From Penelope pileata (taxonomy: Eukaryota; Chordata; Aves; Galliformes; Cracidae), in assembly GCA_013396635.1 (NCBI GenBank), contig WBMW01005746.1, positions 283,258 through 347,257 on the forward strand: a DNA stretch of 64,000 nt, read 5' to 3'. The notes under the pieces are model-generated. The model did not search any database. It was not told the origin of the DNA and worked only from the letters and a program-made list of their open reading frames with translations. Both the position numbers and the translations under genes were made by a program. Below are positions 12,134 through 23,790 of this stretch, in pieces. The first letter of the stretch is position 1, and each line of letters starts with the position of its first letter.

Positions 12134-12714
12134 TCTGTTCAAACAAACCTTCTCCTGCAGACCAAAAGCTTCCCTGGCAAGTTTAGTGAAGTCCAGTTGT
12201 GTCCGGAAAGCATTGTCAGGTGAATGGGAAGTGTGTGCGATGGCTTCAGACAGCTGTCGCTCAGCCCTGCCACTGTCACTCCAGATCTCACAGGGGAAGC
12301 AGATGGGGTCTGCCCCCAGTCCTAGCTCAGACCCAGTGGTTACAGAAGGATTCAGTAAGTCACTGACTGACACCAGGAAGCATCGGTCTCTCTGAAACAT
12401 ATCCTGCTGAGCTAGCAGCAGCTCAGATGAGCCTGTGGAAGAAAACTGTTGTCCATTCATTAAAAAATCTTTTGCATGTTGTCCCCTGTGATGTGATGAA
12501 CAAGTTGAATGCGTGTTGTCCAGCAGATGCGTGATGCTAAGAGCAGAGTGTTCTTTAACTGTTCGATGAGCCTCTAACGCTGCGATCTGTGTTGGAAGTC
12601 AGCTCTTCAGGGTAGTTCTGCTGCTCTGCAGAACGGTTCCAGATGGGGTTTGGGTACAGCTGGAGGATTGACGTGCCTCGAGAACTGCTAGCATCATCTG
12701 TGGCTTGACTTCTT
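12134..12714 (-). other. Coding-like open stretch, unidentified
   Basis: On the minus strand a frame stays open for about 194 codons, from just after an in-frame TAA near 12717 down to a stop at 12131-12133. The first in-frame ATG is internal, at 12460, giving 109 codons. The conceptual product has balanced, natural-looking composition: Ser-, Gln- and His-containing stretches, a segment SSTGSSELLLAQQDMFQRD, and a near C-terminal FTKLAREAFGLQEK. It lacks the Pro/Ala/Arg bias of frames forced open by GC content. Near the end, AAG|GTTTGT on the minus strand could act as a splice donor. The upstream side has no polypyrimidine tract, and no poly(A)-like tract follows the 3' side. I do not recognise a family. 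It may be a chance frame, a retrocopy relic or an exon of an antisense transcript. Confidence 0.25.
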
Positions 12715-14381
12715 TATTTTTTCCTTCATTTTTCTATAGCTTTCTGTTTTAAGCCTTATTTATTAAGAAGTGTTACTGCATTCTGTTTTTTCGAACTACT
12801 GTGTCATTTATTTGACAGGAGAGGGGGAAGGTTAAAGTTCCTCCTTACCTCCTCCCCCTCTCCAGTGAAATTTTTGATTGTTCTCTTTAATGAGTCATTT
12901 TCTCTACAGCTGAAGTTAATTTAGCAGCTCATCCAAACAATGAGTGTTTTCTGAGCAAGGAAGTGAGGGAACTTTAGTTCTTTCCCCTTTTCTTTATTAT
13001 AAAGGTGTGTCTTGGGTGTTACCAAAAAATGGGGGAAAGAACACAGACACAGATTTCTTACAACTTTGCAGAAAGAAATTTTAGTTTTGTTTGGATGAGC
13101 TTCACTCACTGTGTTTAGATTATGTTCCTCCTCTTCAGAGACTCATAGAAATCTACCAGTCCAGATAGATGAGTAGTTTCCCTCCACCTGGAGAGGCTCT
13201 GGCAGCGCGAGTGTTTTGGCACCTTCCTGTCAGGGTGTTGCCTGTCAGCGACAGGATTCCCCCAGTTCATCCTGCTGCAGCAGCTGAAGGTCACACAGTG
13301 CTCCCTTCATTTGCCATCTGGCAGTTTATTATTAGCGGTGGCATGGAAACCAGCAGTAGGAAGAGCAGGCCCAGGGTGGGCAGCGTGCTGTTTCAGGCTG
13401 GCTTTGCGCAGCACCCGCCTTGCAGGCCCGGCCGGCCCATGGGCAGCGCTGCCGGCTGCTGCAGGATGGCCTCCGTGGCTCTTCCCCGTGTCCCTGGTTG
13501 CCTTCTGGGTCCATTTGTGGTTGGAATTGCAGTGCCTTAGGAAAATAAGTTTTGTTTTGATTTCTGAGTATACCACTATTATGTTTTAAAACCAGATTGT
13601 CCTTTGTACCATTACCCCGAGGGCAGCAGGAAGAGATGGCTCTGCTCATGTGTTTGTGCACCGTGGAGGAATTTCATCCTGTAAGAGTTTGGTAGCAAAA
13701 CTTCCATCGGCTTGAGTGGAGTGACATGTCTACAGCCCTGCTGACAGGGCAGATGGAAGCAGATAGGGCGTGCAGTGCTGTGGTGCTGCTCTGTGTCCAC
13801 CAGTGCTCTGTTCTGTGAGTTCTTTATCAAGTGTTTAGAAGTTGACAGCAGATGTTACTGAATGCTTAATATTTCTGGTTCTTACTTCCCTTACTGGAGG
13901 GCATGTGCACATCAGAGGGAGGGTTGTGTGCTCTGGGCTGTTGAAGCCAATCTGCTCAAGATCATTGTTTGCTGGAGAAAAAGGGTCATCAAAGATTGGA
14001 AATGAAAATCACGTGTGAAATATTTGTGACATGTATGTCATGGATTTGTAAAATCTGTTTCATACTTCTGTTTGTTGAACATGGGGTGTTGTGATTTGGC
14101 TGCATAGTACCAAGTTATTGTGCGTCAGTAACCTCACACAAGGCTTTGATTAGGCAAGAAGAAATGCTGTGATTTTAAAGGCTGGCCTATGTACAAACTT
14201 GCACAGGGACACAAAAAGCGTGAACTCAAAAAGTTAGCGTTTTTATTTCAGTGTTTTAATACCATGCATAATAGTGGCTGGTCTGGGCAAAAACAGAACC
14301 ATGGAATAGAGGGAGATACTCATTTCAACCTTTGGGGAAGACACAGAGTCATTCCGTAGCAGATTGGATTTTTTTTTTTTT

Positions 14382-14382
14382 N
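14382..14382. other. Ambiguous base (N) after poly-T
   Basis: A single N ends an 11-14 nt T run. This is an unresolved homopolymer length in the assembly. Confidence 0.95.
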
Positions 14383-17300
14383 GGTATAATTTTAACCAGG
14401 GTAGGTTCAGTGGCTGTTTACTTGTGGGCTGCAGGTATGAGCAGCTGTTCAAGGTTCGGTCATCAGCTCCAGTTCCATGTGGCTCAGCCAGGTCCCCCCG
14501 CCCCCCATAATCCCTTTGCAGTTTTGATCACAGCATATGACATTATATTCCTGTGTTGAATTGGGCTGCTGCTGTGGGCGTGCTGTCTGATTTGGACCTC
14601 TTTCTCTGCCTGTGTATCTAAATTCTGTGGACTGTAGGATTTAAGAGCTGGCTTTTTCTTGCTGCTTTCCCAATTCAGCTTCTATCCAGAGTTTTATCAT
14701 TTGAAGTGAGAACTATCTGCTGTTCTTCTTTCAGCCCCAGCTTAGTTGTCTTTCCCCCGTCTAATCCTGTATGTAGCTGAAAATACAATTTTCCTAGACT
14801 GTTAGGCCAACTATATTTTTCTCCTTTTACAACCTGTTGTTAGCTTTTGTTTTTTTTCCACTGCATCAAAAATAAATGCCTTGTATGCTCGTGGAACCTT
14901 AATTAAACCTCTGCTTTGTCCAGCTGGCAGATGAGAGGTCACATTCCTTACTCCATCCCAAAATCCATTGTTTTTCAGTTAATTTCTACCTTTCTTCCCT
15001 CAGTGCTGCTGATCTCTGTTGTTTGGAGGAGCTTGCTCCTGGAGTGCTGCTCCATTTTTGGATTCTTTGCCAGACTTCATATCAGGAGGAGGGAGGGGTT
15101 ATTTGAGCATGTGTGGTACTGAAAGGTCTCCAAACAGCCTCTGGGCAAGGGAGTTTGCATCCTGTCAGTTCAGAGCATGGCTGGTACTGGTGTGTGGGTA
15201 CCTGTGCTGCGCTTCGGGCTTCCTGGCACATGAAACCACTGCTGTGTGTGGGGCTGTCCCCATGTCGTGAAGAAGCATTCCTCCTGCTGCTCCTGCTGCC
15301 TTTGTCCCAGCACAGGCACTCGCAGCTTGGGGCAGGGATCTGGGCTGAAAGTGACCTGATGTGGAAAGGGGAGGAATCCATGCTTAATTCGTGTGCAATT
15401 CACTTAGATAGTAGGACAAATACAAGGAGGCTTGTTCTGTGAACCTGTCATTAACAGCAACATGTGAACTGGTCGTTTGCATTGCCCAATGCCTGACTGT
15501 GGTGTGTGGAGAGCGGCTCAGTAATTTACTTTGCTGTGGAGCACTTGTGGCGTAAAAAAAGACGTGTCCCCCACAACGTAGATTCTAGATTTTGTTTCTA
15601 AGACCTGCAAGCACATATTTTAGTTTGGGCTCTTTACCATCTTATTACTTGTTTGAAAGTTAAGAACAGATGTGTGTTTCCTTTTTTTTTTTTTCCTTTG
15701 TACAAAGAGGAAATACTTAAAACTCAAAGCATTCTTTCAAACAGGGAGAAATAAAGGTTATTCCTCATGTTTCAGAACTAGGAAGCTATGAACTTCAAGG
15801 GAAAACCTTCTGGATAAATAAAAGAGTAGGTTCCAAAGACCAGAAATGAGTTAATGAAATTTTTACTTCAAAAGGGGAAACCTTGCAGTTCATGGATGGC
15901 ATCACTGATGGGCAGTACTGCGAGCTCTGCAGCGGGCTGAGTTTGGAAGCAGAAACCACGTTGTCCCAGGCCTCTGGCCATGCCACTGTAACCCATTGCT
16001 TATGTTTTGACTGTCAAAATGCTACCTGGTGTATGGTGATAGTGGTGTTTCTAAAGCCTTACTCTGTGCAGAATGTTGGTCATTAGCAGTGGGATCCAAG
16101 CCCAACCCCTGGCACTCTGTCTCGTGAAGTTGTGTGTCCTGTACCACCCTGCTCAGCACAGCTATAGGTAAGAGACCTCACTCTTTGGATGAAGTTCTCT
16201 GATCCGTTGCAGGAAGGAGCTCGAGTAGTTGTGCTGTTGCAGCTGTTCGTTCATTAATTGATGAGAAATAGCCCAGCTGCGTCCCTTGGCAAGCTGCACA
16301 TGCAGCTCACGACACGTTGACAAATATTACGCTGTTATTTCCCTGTGCTTTGGTGTATCTGCTGGCCTCTTTTCTCTCTCCCTGTAGGTCTGCTGGGACA
16401 GGGCCTGTCGTTTTACTGTGTGCTCAGCAGTTGGCAAAGCGAGGCCTTCGGCTGTGGCTGAGGCTGCCGTGCGCTGTTGCAGCGCGAGCCCCACAGATAC
16501 CTGCTGTCGCTGGCTGTCGCACCCGCTCCCGGGCCATGCTGGGCCTTGCCCAAACCTGCACCCTGCTGCCGAGGTTCCAAGTCTTCCTAAGGCCCAGATC
16601 AGTGAGCCTCACTGTGCTCACAGGCCTCGAGTGCTGCTGCCAGGCCTTCTCCCTCTCCTCCTTCCCAGGAGCTGTTTCTGCTGAAACATGCCCAGAAGTG
16701 CTGGCAGAGGGATTTTTTTCACGCCTGCATTGTTAAGGTTATAAGCAGGAATACGACGTGTGTACCAGCTTCCTTTCCTCTGTGTTCAGCTTTGAATCAC
16801 ACGTGTAATTTCTGTCATTACCTTGTAATCTGTCTTGCTGTCTCTACTTGCTGATTGGAATTTAAGAATAACAGAGAGCTTTTTAGAAAGCCCATCTTTC
16901 ATTAGTCTGTAAGAACTGGGACTTTTTTGATGTCAAGTGATGTTTAGCTAAAAAGCAAATGACAGATGATCTGCCTTTTTTCCCTCTCCCTGTGAGCCCA
17001 GCTTCTCAGTGCAGTGCAGCAGACAGACACGGTCCCTGCCCCAAGAACTGCCTGAACTTCAGTGTTTTCAAGAGGGAAGAAGAGCTTGTCACTTTTCCGT
17101 TTTCTGACCCCAGCTGTTTAAATTTCATCTTCAGTGATTTCAGCCATGGTGAAACCAGATGGCCTGGGAGCTTCCCCTTGTGAGGGCACCTGACAGAGCC
17201 CCAGGCCTGGCCACTGATGGGCAGGCAAAAGGCATCCAGATGCCCAGCGTGATGGCTGGAGCAGTGCAGGAGGGAGAGCTGGCTGTAACAAATAGAGGTA

Positions 17301-18039
17301 CCAGTAACAAGCCTTCAAAGCGAGCACGCCCTTCCACAGCTGCGCTCTGCCGCGGAGAAGAGGCAGGGAGTTTTCCACTGGAAGTTTGCTTCCTATCTTT
17401 GCCTTGGGGAAGAAGTTCAGAGAGCTCTGAAATTAACTTAGAATTTCAGGGAGGTGAAAGGAAGAGAGCAGGTAATTATGAATTTTGATGCCAAACCCAT
17501 CATTCACAAGTAGAAGTTTGTTTTATTCCATCTTGCACTCCAGGGGATGTAAAGGTGGTGTTTTTTTCCCCATGTTTTCTTTTAGTTCTTTCTCAGTGTG
17601 AATTTGTAGTAGCTTTTTTACCCACTGCAATGTGCAGATCTTGCCCTGTGTTTGTTGCTGAAAGCTGTTTGCTTAGCATTACGGAAGCACCGACAGACAG
17701 CTGGGGTATCTTCTTGGACAAAACGTGCACGGTCCTTCCTATAGCTGAAGTCCTTTCCGTAAGGCAGGGTATAGCTTTGATTCTGTTTGTTTTTGGGTTT
17801 TTTTCCACTCGCATATGAAGCTGTAAACTGTAAAGGGAACTTGATATACTTGTACTGTATTTGCAATTTAGATTGCAGAGTGTTTTGGAGTGCACATGTT
17901 TGGCTGCCACTGAAACCACTGGCTGTGAGTCAGAAGGCATCGAGCTCTGTTTGCCGAAGTGTCCTTAAGGGTGAGGTCACGGAAAGGATGGAAAAATGTT
18001 TCAGGGTGTTCTGGGAAGCAGGAGGAGGGGATTTGGATC

Positions 18040-18560
18040 TTGTGAGCAGGTGACCTGGGGGGGCTGCAGGGTACATGTCAGCTTGCCTCTCCCGTATCGG
18101 GCTGAGGAGCCATTTCAGGGGAGCGAGCGCAGCGTGCAGCGCCCTGAGCCGCGGTGCTGCGGGCTCCGTGGGGCACCGGGAGCTGCTGGTGGGGAGGCAG
18201 GACGTGAGCTCCTTCTGGAAGGTGCTGCTGCCTGGCAGCGCGCTGCTGAAGCACGCAGAGAGCAGCCTGGCTGCCTGCTCGCTGCAGGCGGGAGCTGCGG
18301 GGTGGGATTTGGGAAGTGGGGCAAAGTTCAGGCGCTCGCCGCAGCTCGCGGTGCACCCGGCCACGCCAGCTGCCGCCCAGCTGCAGCCTCGCAGCTCTTC
18401 CCCCTCAGCTCCTTCCTTCGAAGTGCTGCTAGCATGTTAACTTGTTGGTATCCTTCAAACATCGGCGCTTGCTAAACCTGGCCCCCAGGCAGCCCTGCGT
18501 CTGCTGGAGAGGCCGGGGAAAGCTCCCGGGAAGCAGGAGGGGTTGGCAGCAGGAGCAGGG
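18040..18560. promoter_or_regulatory. GC-rich, CpG-containing intronic patch
   Basis: About 500 bp are much richer in G+C and CpG than the flanks, with many GCGC, GCAGC and CCGCG words. Overlapping open frames on both strands (up to 159 codons) follow from that composition. It could be an intronic CpG island, meaning an alternative promoter or an enhancer. It sits next to an AT-rich complex block at about 18610-18770. Confidence 0.3.
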
Positions 18561-21500
18561 CCTGCTCCGTGCACACAGCGTCTGCACGGATCTGAGCAAA
18601 CACAGTGCTCGCAAGCACTACGTTAAGTTTTCTTCTTGAAAAGTGCACATGCAATATTGTTTTAATTATCACTGCCAATATACATGCTGTTTCTTTTGCA
18701 ATTGCACATTTTGTTTTGCATTCTATTTTCTTCAGACTCATTAATGAGTGCCAAAGTTCCTATCCCTTGCTACAAAGTGCCACCTCCTTCGAGCATCAGA
18801 CGCGTTCCTTGGGGGGTCACACGGGCTGTGTTTCAGCAGAGCAGGTGGCAGGGTTACCTGTAGTGGCACCTGCAGCTCTGAGCAGTTTGTGGCAGGAGCT
18901 GCCTAGGCCGGGATACAGCTGGCGGAGCACCGCCATCTGATCTCCCCAGCAATCTTGGATGAAACTGGTGTTAAGCTTACTCCTCTTTATGGCATCCACT
19001 ATCCTTGTGGTCAGGCCATGACCAGTCCATAAAAGATGTAGGATAACAGATAATCATCTTAAATTCACTAACCTGTCATCATCATATGCCTCATTTCCCT
19101 TAATAACTTAATGCCTTAACAGATGGAAGTCCTGGTCCAGGGAGCCTCAGGTTAGTAATTGGTTCAAACGGAGCAGGACAGATAGAAATGAAAGCATAGG
19201 AGAGCAGTGCCGGTCAGCTGGGGTGAGCGCGTCCTCCGCTCTGAGCTCTGTCTGTGGGGTGAGCTGAGGCTGAGCTCTGAGAAGTGACAAATACCAGAGT
19301 TAGGCCTTCATTTCATTTGTCAGCTCTTCAGTTTTCTCTTATGAAGTACTGCATGTTTTAAAGGGAGCTGTAGTCTAATGTTTATTAATGGCAAACGCAG
19401 ATTTAAGAAACCGAAAGATTTGATTTAGGAAGTAGAGCAGAAAAGTCAAAAGGAGAGTGATGAGCTGTAACATTTGAGGCAGCCATTGCTTGTCTTAAAG
19501 AGATTATAAATGATGTTATTTATTGCCTCTGACTTAGGTGGGACCAATTGCTTTTTTGTGGAGGACTGAGTATATGTGGCAGGGTAAGTGTGACAGGAGC
19601 AGTCTTTGCTTAGCTGAGTTAGACAAACTGGAGATGTGCAGGGTAAGGTATGTAGAACCGAAAGCCCAATTCAGCATGTGCTGATATCTCAAGTGTGTCT
19701 ACACTGGCAACTTGCTGTCTAACAAGTTGTTGCATATACAGGGCTCAAAATGTTTTGGAAACAGATTCTGTGTACAAAGGTTGTAAAGAAAGTAGAACCG
19801 AAATAGAAGTTTTGTTACTGTTTCAGAGCAAGAGACTTGTCACTTAAGGTGTTGTTCACAAGGAAGAGACAGCAGATGTGATGTGAAGAGTGGAATGTCT
19901 TCTTCAATTTATGAAATGGTATCTAAGGTTTTCTGATGCCTCATGGGATCGAAGTAGGCAGAACATCTGGAGTTGCGCAAGGAAGGAAATAACTTGTAGG
20001 ATGAAAGAGCATTTGAGAAGGGCTTGCTTTTAAAGAACTATTTGCATCTTCATTTTAAAATGTAAACAGAGTATCCTGGGTGCAAAGATATTTAAATCAG
20101 AAGGAAAAGGGAAGACAGAAATATGTGTAAGTAGGAAGGCTTTTTCCTCCAAGTTTATCCTTTAATAATATGAAAATTTGTTTTTGCTTGAATGTTGAGG
20201 CCAATGCCATTCTCTGTGCAGAATCAGAAAGTCAGAGCACGTTACGCAAGGGAATGGTGATGCATGATAATTAGGAGCCAAATTGCTCTTTCCTGATACT
20301 CCCCAGAGGAATTTGGAGCTGCTGGTTGTGTGGTCAAGACTGAGAGGCAGCAACACGTTGCACCACGCAGCGTGATGCCTCAAGCTGTTCTCTCCGTGGT
20401 AGGCACCGCAGCAATGTTATTATCTACTCTGTGAAATTTCTGACTGCACAAATCCATTTATTATATTTTTTTCCCCTCCCTGAATGTATCGATGCTTCCC
20501 ATATTAGCTGGTTGGCTGTCTGCTCTGAAGTCTCTTGCTCCTTCAGCTGGTTTGCCGTCCTCCTCTGGCTGGGAAGCCAAGGGCCAGCTCTTGCTCCTTC
20601 GCAGGAGCCCTCTGTCTGCTCTGCTGGGGCAGGAGCTGTGCCTCCCTCTTCAGCTTTCTGGCAGGACAGCATTGCAAAGGGATTCTTCTTTGTTCTATGG
20701 CAGTAGGCTGCTAACACTGCAGTCACTTTGTAATTTTTTTTTTTATTTAGGAGCGGAAGTATTTTTTGGTTAGGTTTTTGACATCCAGCTGTTTGGTGAC
20801 AGATGTGCGGGGCAAATGCCAGCAGTGCGCTGGGCAGAGCAGCAGGTGCCGGGCTGGGGAGAGCTGGCAGGCTGTGACCTCGCTGCGTCCCTGCTCTGTG
20901 CCAGGCAGCGGGGAGGGGGCTGCCTGTCCCCTTTGCTTGTCAGATTCCACAAGTTCCATGATTTTAGTGTGGCTTTGACATATCCGTGCTGGGTGCCATA
21001 GTACAGTGTTCTTCTGACTGGCTGACTTGTAGGGAAGCAGACAGAAACAAAAAACTTCTATTCAAGAGACAGTGCACGGAGTCTTGAAGTTAGTAGGGTT
21101 CTTTTGGAGAGTGGGATTGGGGACATTTTTTTCCATTTGATAGTATATTTCCTAGTTGTTACATGCAATATGTAAGCTTTTTTGGAGATGAAAAATACAA
21201 AAGGAATTTGTTACTTCTATTTGGTCGGAAGCCAACTAACCTGAAACTGACTCCCAGCAAGTTATGCTACTTCACTGCTTGCATTGAGAGTGCAAACTTA
21301 GGTGCCAGGTTGGCTAAGTCTGTTACCTATGGCTAAAAAAGATACAGCTTTCTCTTACAAAGTCTGGTCAACAGTATCTGATGAAACTCTCATTTTTAAA
21401 ATTACTCCAATCCTAAAGTAAGGAAAAGTCAAGTAGGAAGTAAAAGACAAAAATGATAGAATAACCCCCATCCTCTGAGTTACAAATATTGAAGTTGCAA

Positions 21501-22474
21501 TTATTTTCTTCAATACATTTTAAAATACTATATTTGGTGCCCTTGTTCCAGCTAGTGCTGACTCACACAGTGCAGTAGGACCTCACGTGTGTCTCATCCT
21601 AAGACAAGGCCACCTCGTGTGTGGTCAGCGGTGCCTCTTGGCACTTCACAGCCCACGGAAGGCATGGTGATCTGGGGTTTGCTCAGTCATCTTTTTTCCT
21701 CCTCAGTTGGAGGTACTGGAATTGGGTAAGTTGTTTTTGGAAATTGGTGGGATGTGTAAATTCACATTTACCTGTTGAGGAGAAAATGAATGGAAATACA
21801 CTGAAAAACTTGTGTTCTTACTCCATTCTTCTGCTTTTCTAAAGAACCTCTATTTTCATAGGTGAGAGTGACAGATTTTTTTTTTCTTTGCTGTAGAATA
21901 AACAAGGTGCTGGTATTAATGTCAATCAGTAGAGCTGTCGAGGATTTCCAAAAAAATCCCTTTCAGAACAAAATTCAGGTCGTTAATGTCTCAAAAGCCT
22001 TCTGGGTGCTCTTCCCAGATTAGATCATACGACAGGGAAAGAGACTTTGTGCTGTTCTCTACCATCAGTCATGGAGGTGTGGTTATTATTACTGTTTCTT
22101 TTATTTTTTGAAATTTGCCTCTGATTTCTGTCTTGCTTAATAAATCTTCAGTCTGTAATAGTCTTCCCACAGTGACAGAACTAGCTCTAGTGGTCCTGAT
22201 TGATCTCAGTTGCCTTCGCTGTGGCTTCCAGACACTGCTCAAAGCAACAGCTCGATTTGTTGCTTGCACCAGACTCCAAGTAATTCCAGTTCTGGTGAAA
22301 ACCAAGTAGTCAGAATCTATGTCAGTCGTGAGGAATTCCAGAAGGCCCTTGTATAACCGAGTGGGGCAAAAATGTGGTAGATGAACTTCAGCATAGGTAA
22401 ACATAGGTCTTCAAGCGTCAGTTTTTTCCAGTGAGGAAAAAGTTAGTGTAAGTTGTGGCGGTGTGGTGCTGAAC

Positions 22475-23130
22475 TCAGGACTGATGGTTGCAGCCTGGGA
22501 GCAGCCTTGGCATTGTCACTGACAGTTCTCCAGAACCATTGCTTCAAACGTGCAGCAGCAGCCAAAAAACAACCAGAAGACCATGGGCAATACCTTCGGC
22601 ATCATCAGAGACAGGTCCTGAGAGCAAGAAGGTGACATCTTGCCAACGCTTAAGCCATGACTGTGCCCATATTTTGAGCGCTGGGCGCAGTTTTGGTGTC
22701 TGCATCTTTAAAAGATGTATTTTGTGGAAGGCACAGAGAAAGGCAGCCCATAGGCAAGGGGATGGTATCGCTGCCTATGTGGAACAGTTTTTATCATGTA
22801 CAAGACTCCAGTGAAGCAAGGAGAAGCTGAGGGGGCAACAGGATCAAGATTTACAAAATCATGGAGGTGGTGGGTAAGGTGAACACGGAGCTCTTGCTGA
22901 CAGAAATCCTGCAGTACCAGAATTACAGGACACTTGGTGAAACTGGTTGGGAATCAGTTTAAAGCAGATGAAAGAAAGTATTTGTTTACATAGCAGCTAG
23001 TGAATGTATGCAACTCCCAGCAGAGGATGTTTTGAAAACAGGTGGTCTGGGCAGGTTCACGACAGGGTTAGGAGAGCTCATGGTCAGTGTGTGGTGCGAG
23101 GAGAATGGACCCAAAGCATGGTCTGGAGGT
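22475..23130 (+). mobile_element. Old CR1-type LINE fragment
   Basis: This is a diverged, non-coding remnant of a CR1-clade LINE in + orientation. The order of weakly preserved blocks matches the reverse-transcriptase tail and 3' region: 'caaacgtgcagcagcagcc', 'gggcaataccttcggcatca', 'tttgagcgctgggcgcagtt', 'aagatttacaaaatcatgga', 'cagatgaaagaaagtatttg' and 'tagcagctagtgaatg'. It is much older than the CR1 copy at 7.3 kb and carries many stops and indels. Confidence 0.75.
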
Positions 23131-23701
23131 TCTCTAAGCAGCCCCTTCCATGCTGCCCAGCTGGGTGTTTCTGACACGAAGCTCTTGTGCTCTGTGCTAT
23201 CTTTCTGCTGTTACTCAAAATGATTCCATCATCTGCAGCAGGGTTAGGTGGAGGCAAGAAGGCTCGTCTGCTTTTTTTGTGTGTTCAGTGAGCTGCACCT
23301 CCAAGGGAGACTTTTGATCTATTCACTTAAATTCATCAGTATAGCAAGCTGACATGGCTATTGCTTCACAGTAAGCTGGAAAAAATTTCCTTCTTTCTAG
23401 CCAGGAAAAAAAGACTGGGAAGTCCATCTGGGAATGTGATTCATCTGGGTCGCGCTCATCATTTTCCTTTCAGATTACAAGGAAAGGTTCAGGACAGTGC
23501 TCACCTACCAGTGATCAGATTCTATTTAGGTTTAGCTTCCTTTAGTTGGTGGTGGTGAGCAGGTACACTGCTGGTTATGCAACGCAACTCCCAACACTTT
23601 TTATCTCTTGGTCAGTGTGATGTATTTCTTGGTGCTTGGTGTTGTCCTGGTGCACTTTGAGCAGTGCGGGTTCTTCAGCCCCTGCCTGGTCTCAAAGTTG
23701 C

Positions 23702-23790
23702 CAATCACAGAATCGTAGGGACTGGAAGGGACCTCTGGAGGTAACCCCCTGCTAAAACAGTTCCCACAGAGAAGCCTGCAGAACGCTGCC
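23702..23790 (-). mobile_element. CR1 LINE 3' end, short fragment
   Basis: Reading in on the + strand, 'aatcacagaatcgtaggga', 'ctggaagggacctctggagg' and a decayed continuation are the complement of a CR1 3' terminus. Only about 90 bp remain. Confidence 0.8.

Larger units (their letters stand above)
7770..22474. other. Intron segment, mostly unique DNA
   Basis: No recognisable gene or transposon lies here. The segment contains an AT-rich block at about 10.1-10.7 kb, a coding-like minus-strand frame at 12.13-12.71 kb, GC-rich patches near 8.4-8.6, 9.4-9.5, 13.3-13.5, 16.4-16.7 and 18.0-18.6 kb, and one ambiguous base at 14382. The noteworthy items have their own entries. Confidence 0.55.

Noticed and set aside
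17996..18475. 159-codon and other open frames around 18.0-18.5 kb
   Set aside because: They follow from the CpG-rich composition; all frames are long here and none shows a recognisable domain.
22069..22404. 111-codon minus-strand frame with a protein-like look
   Set aside because: It has no motif, splice site or poly(A)-like tract; its length is within chance for the window.
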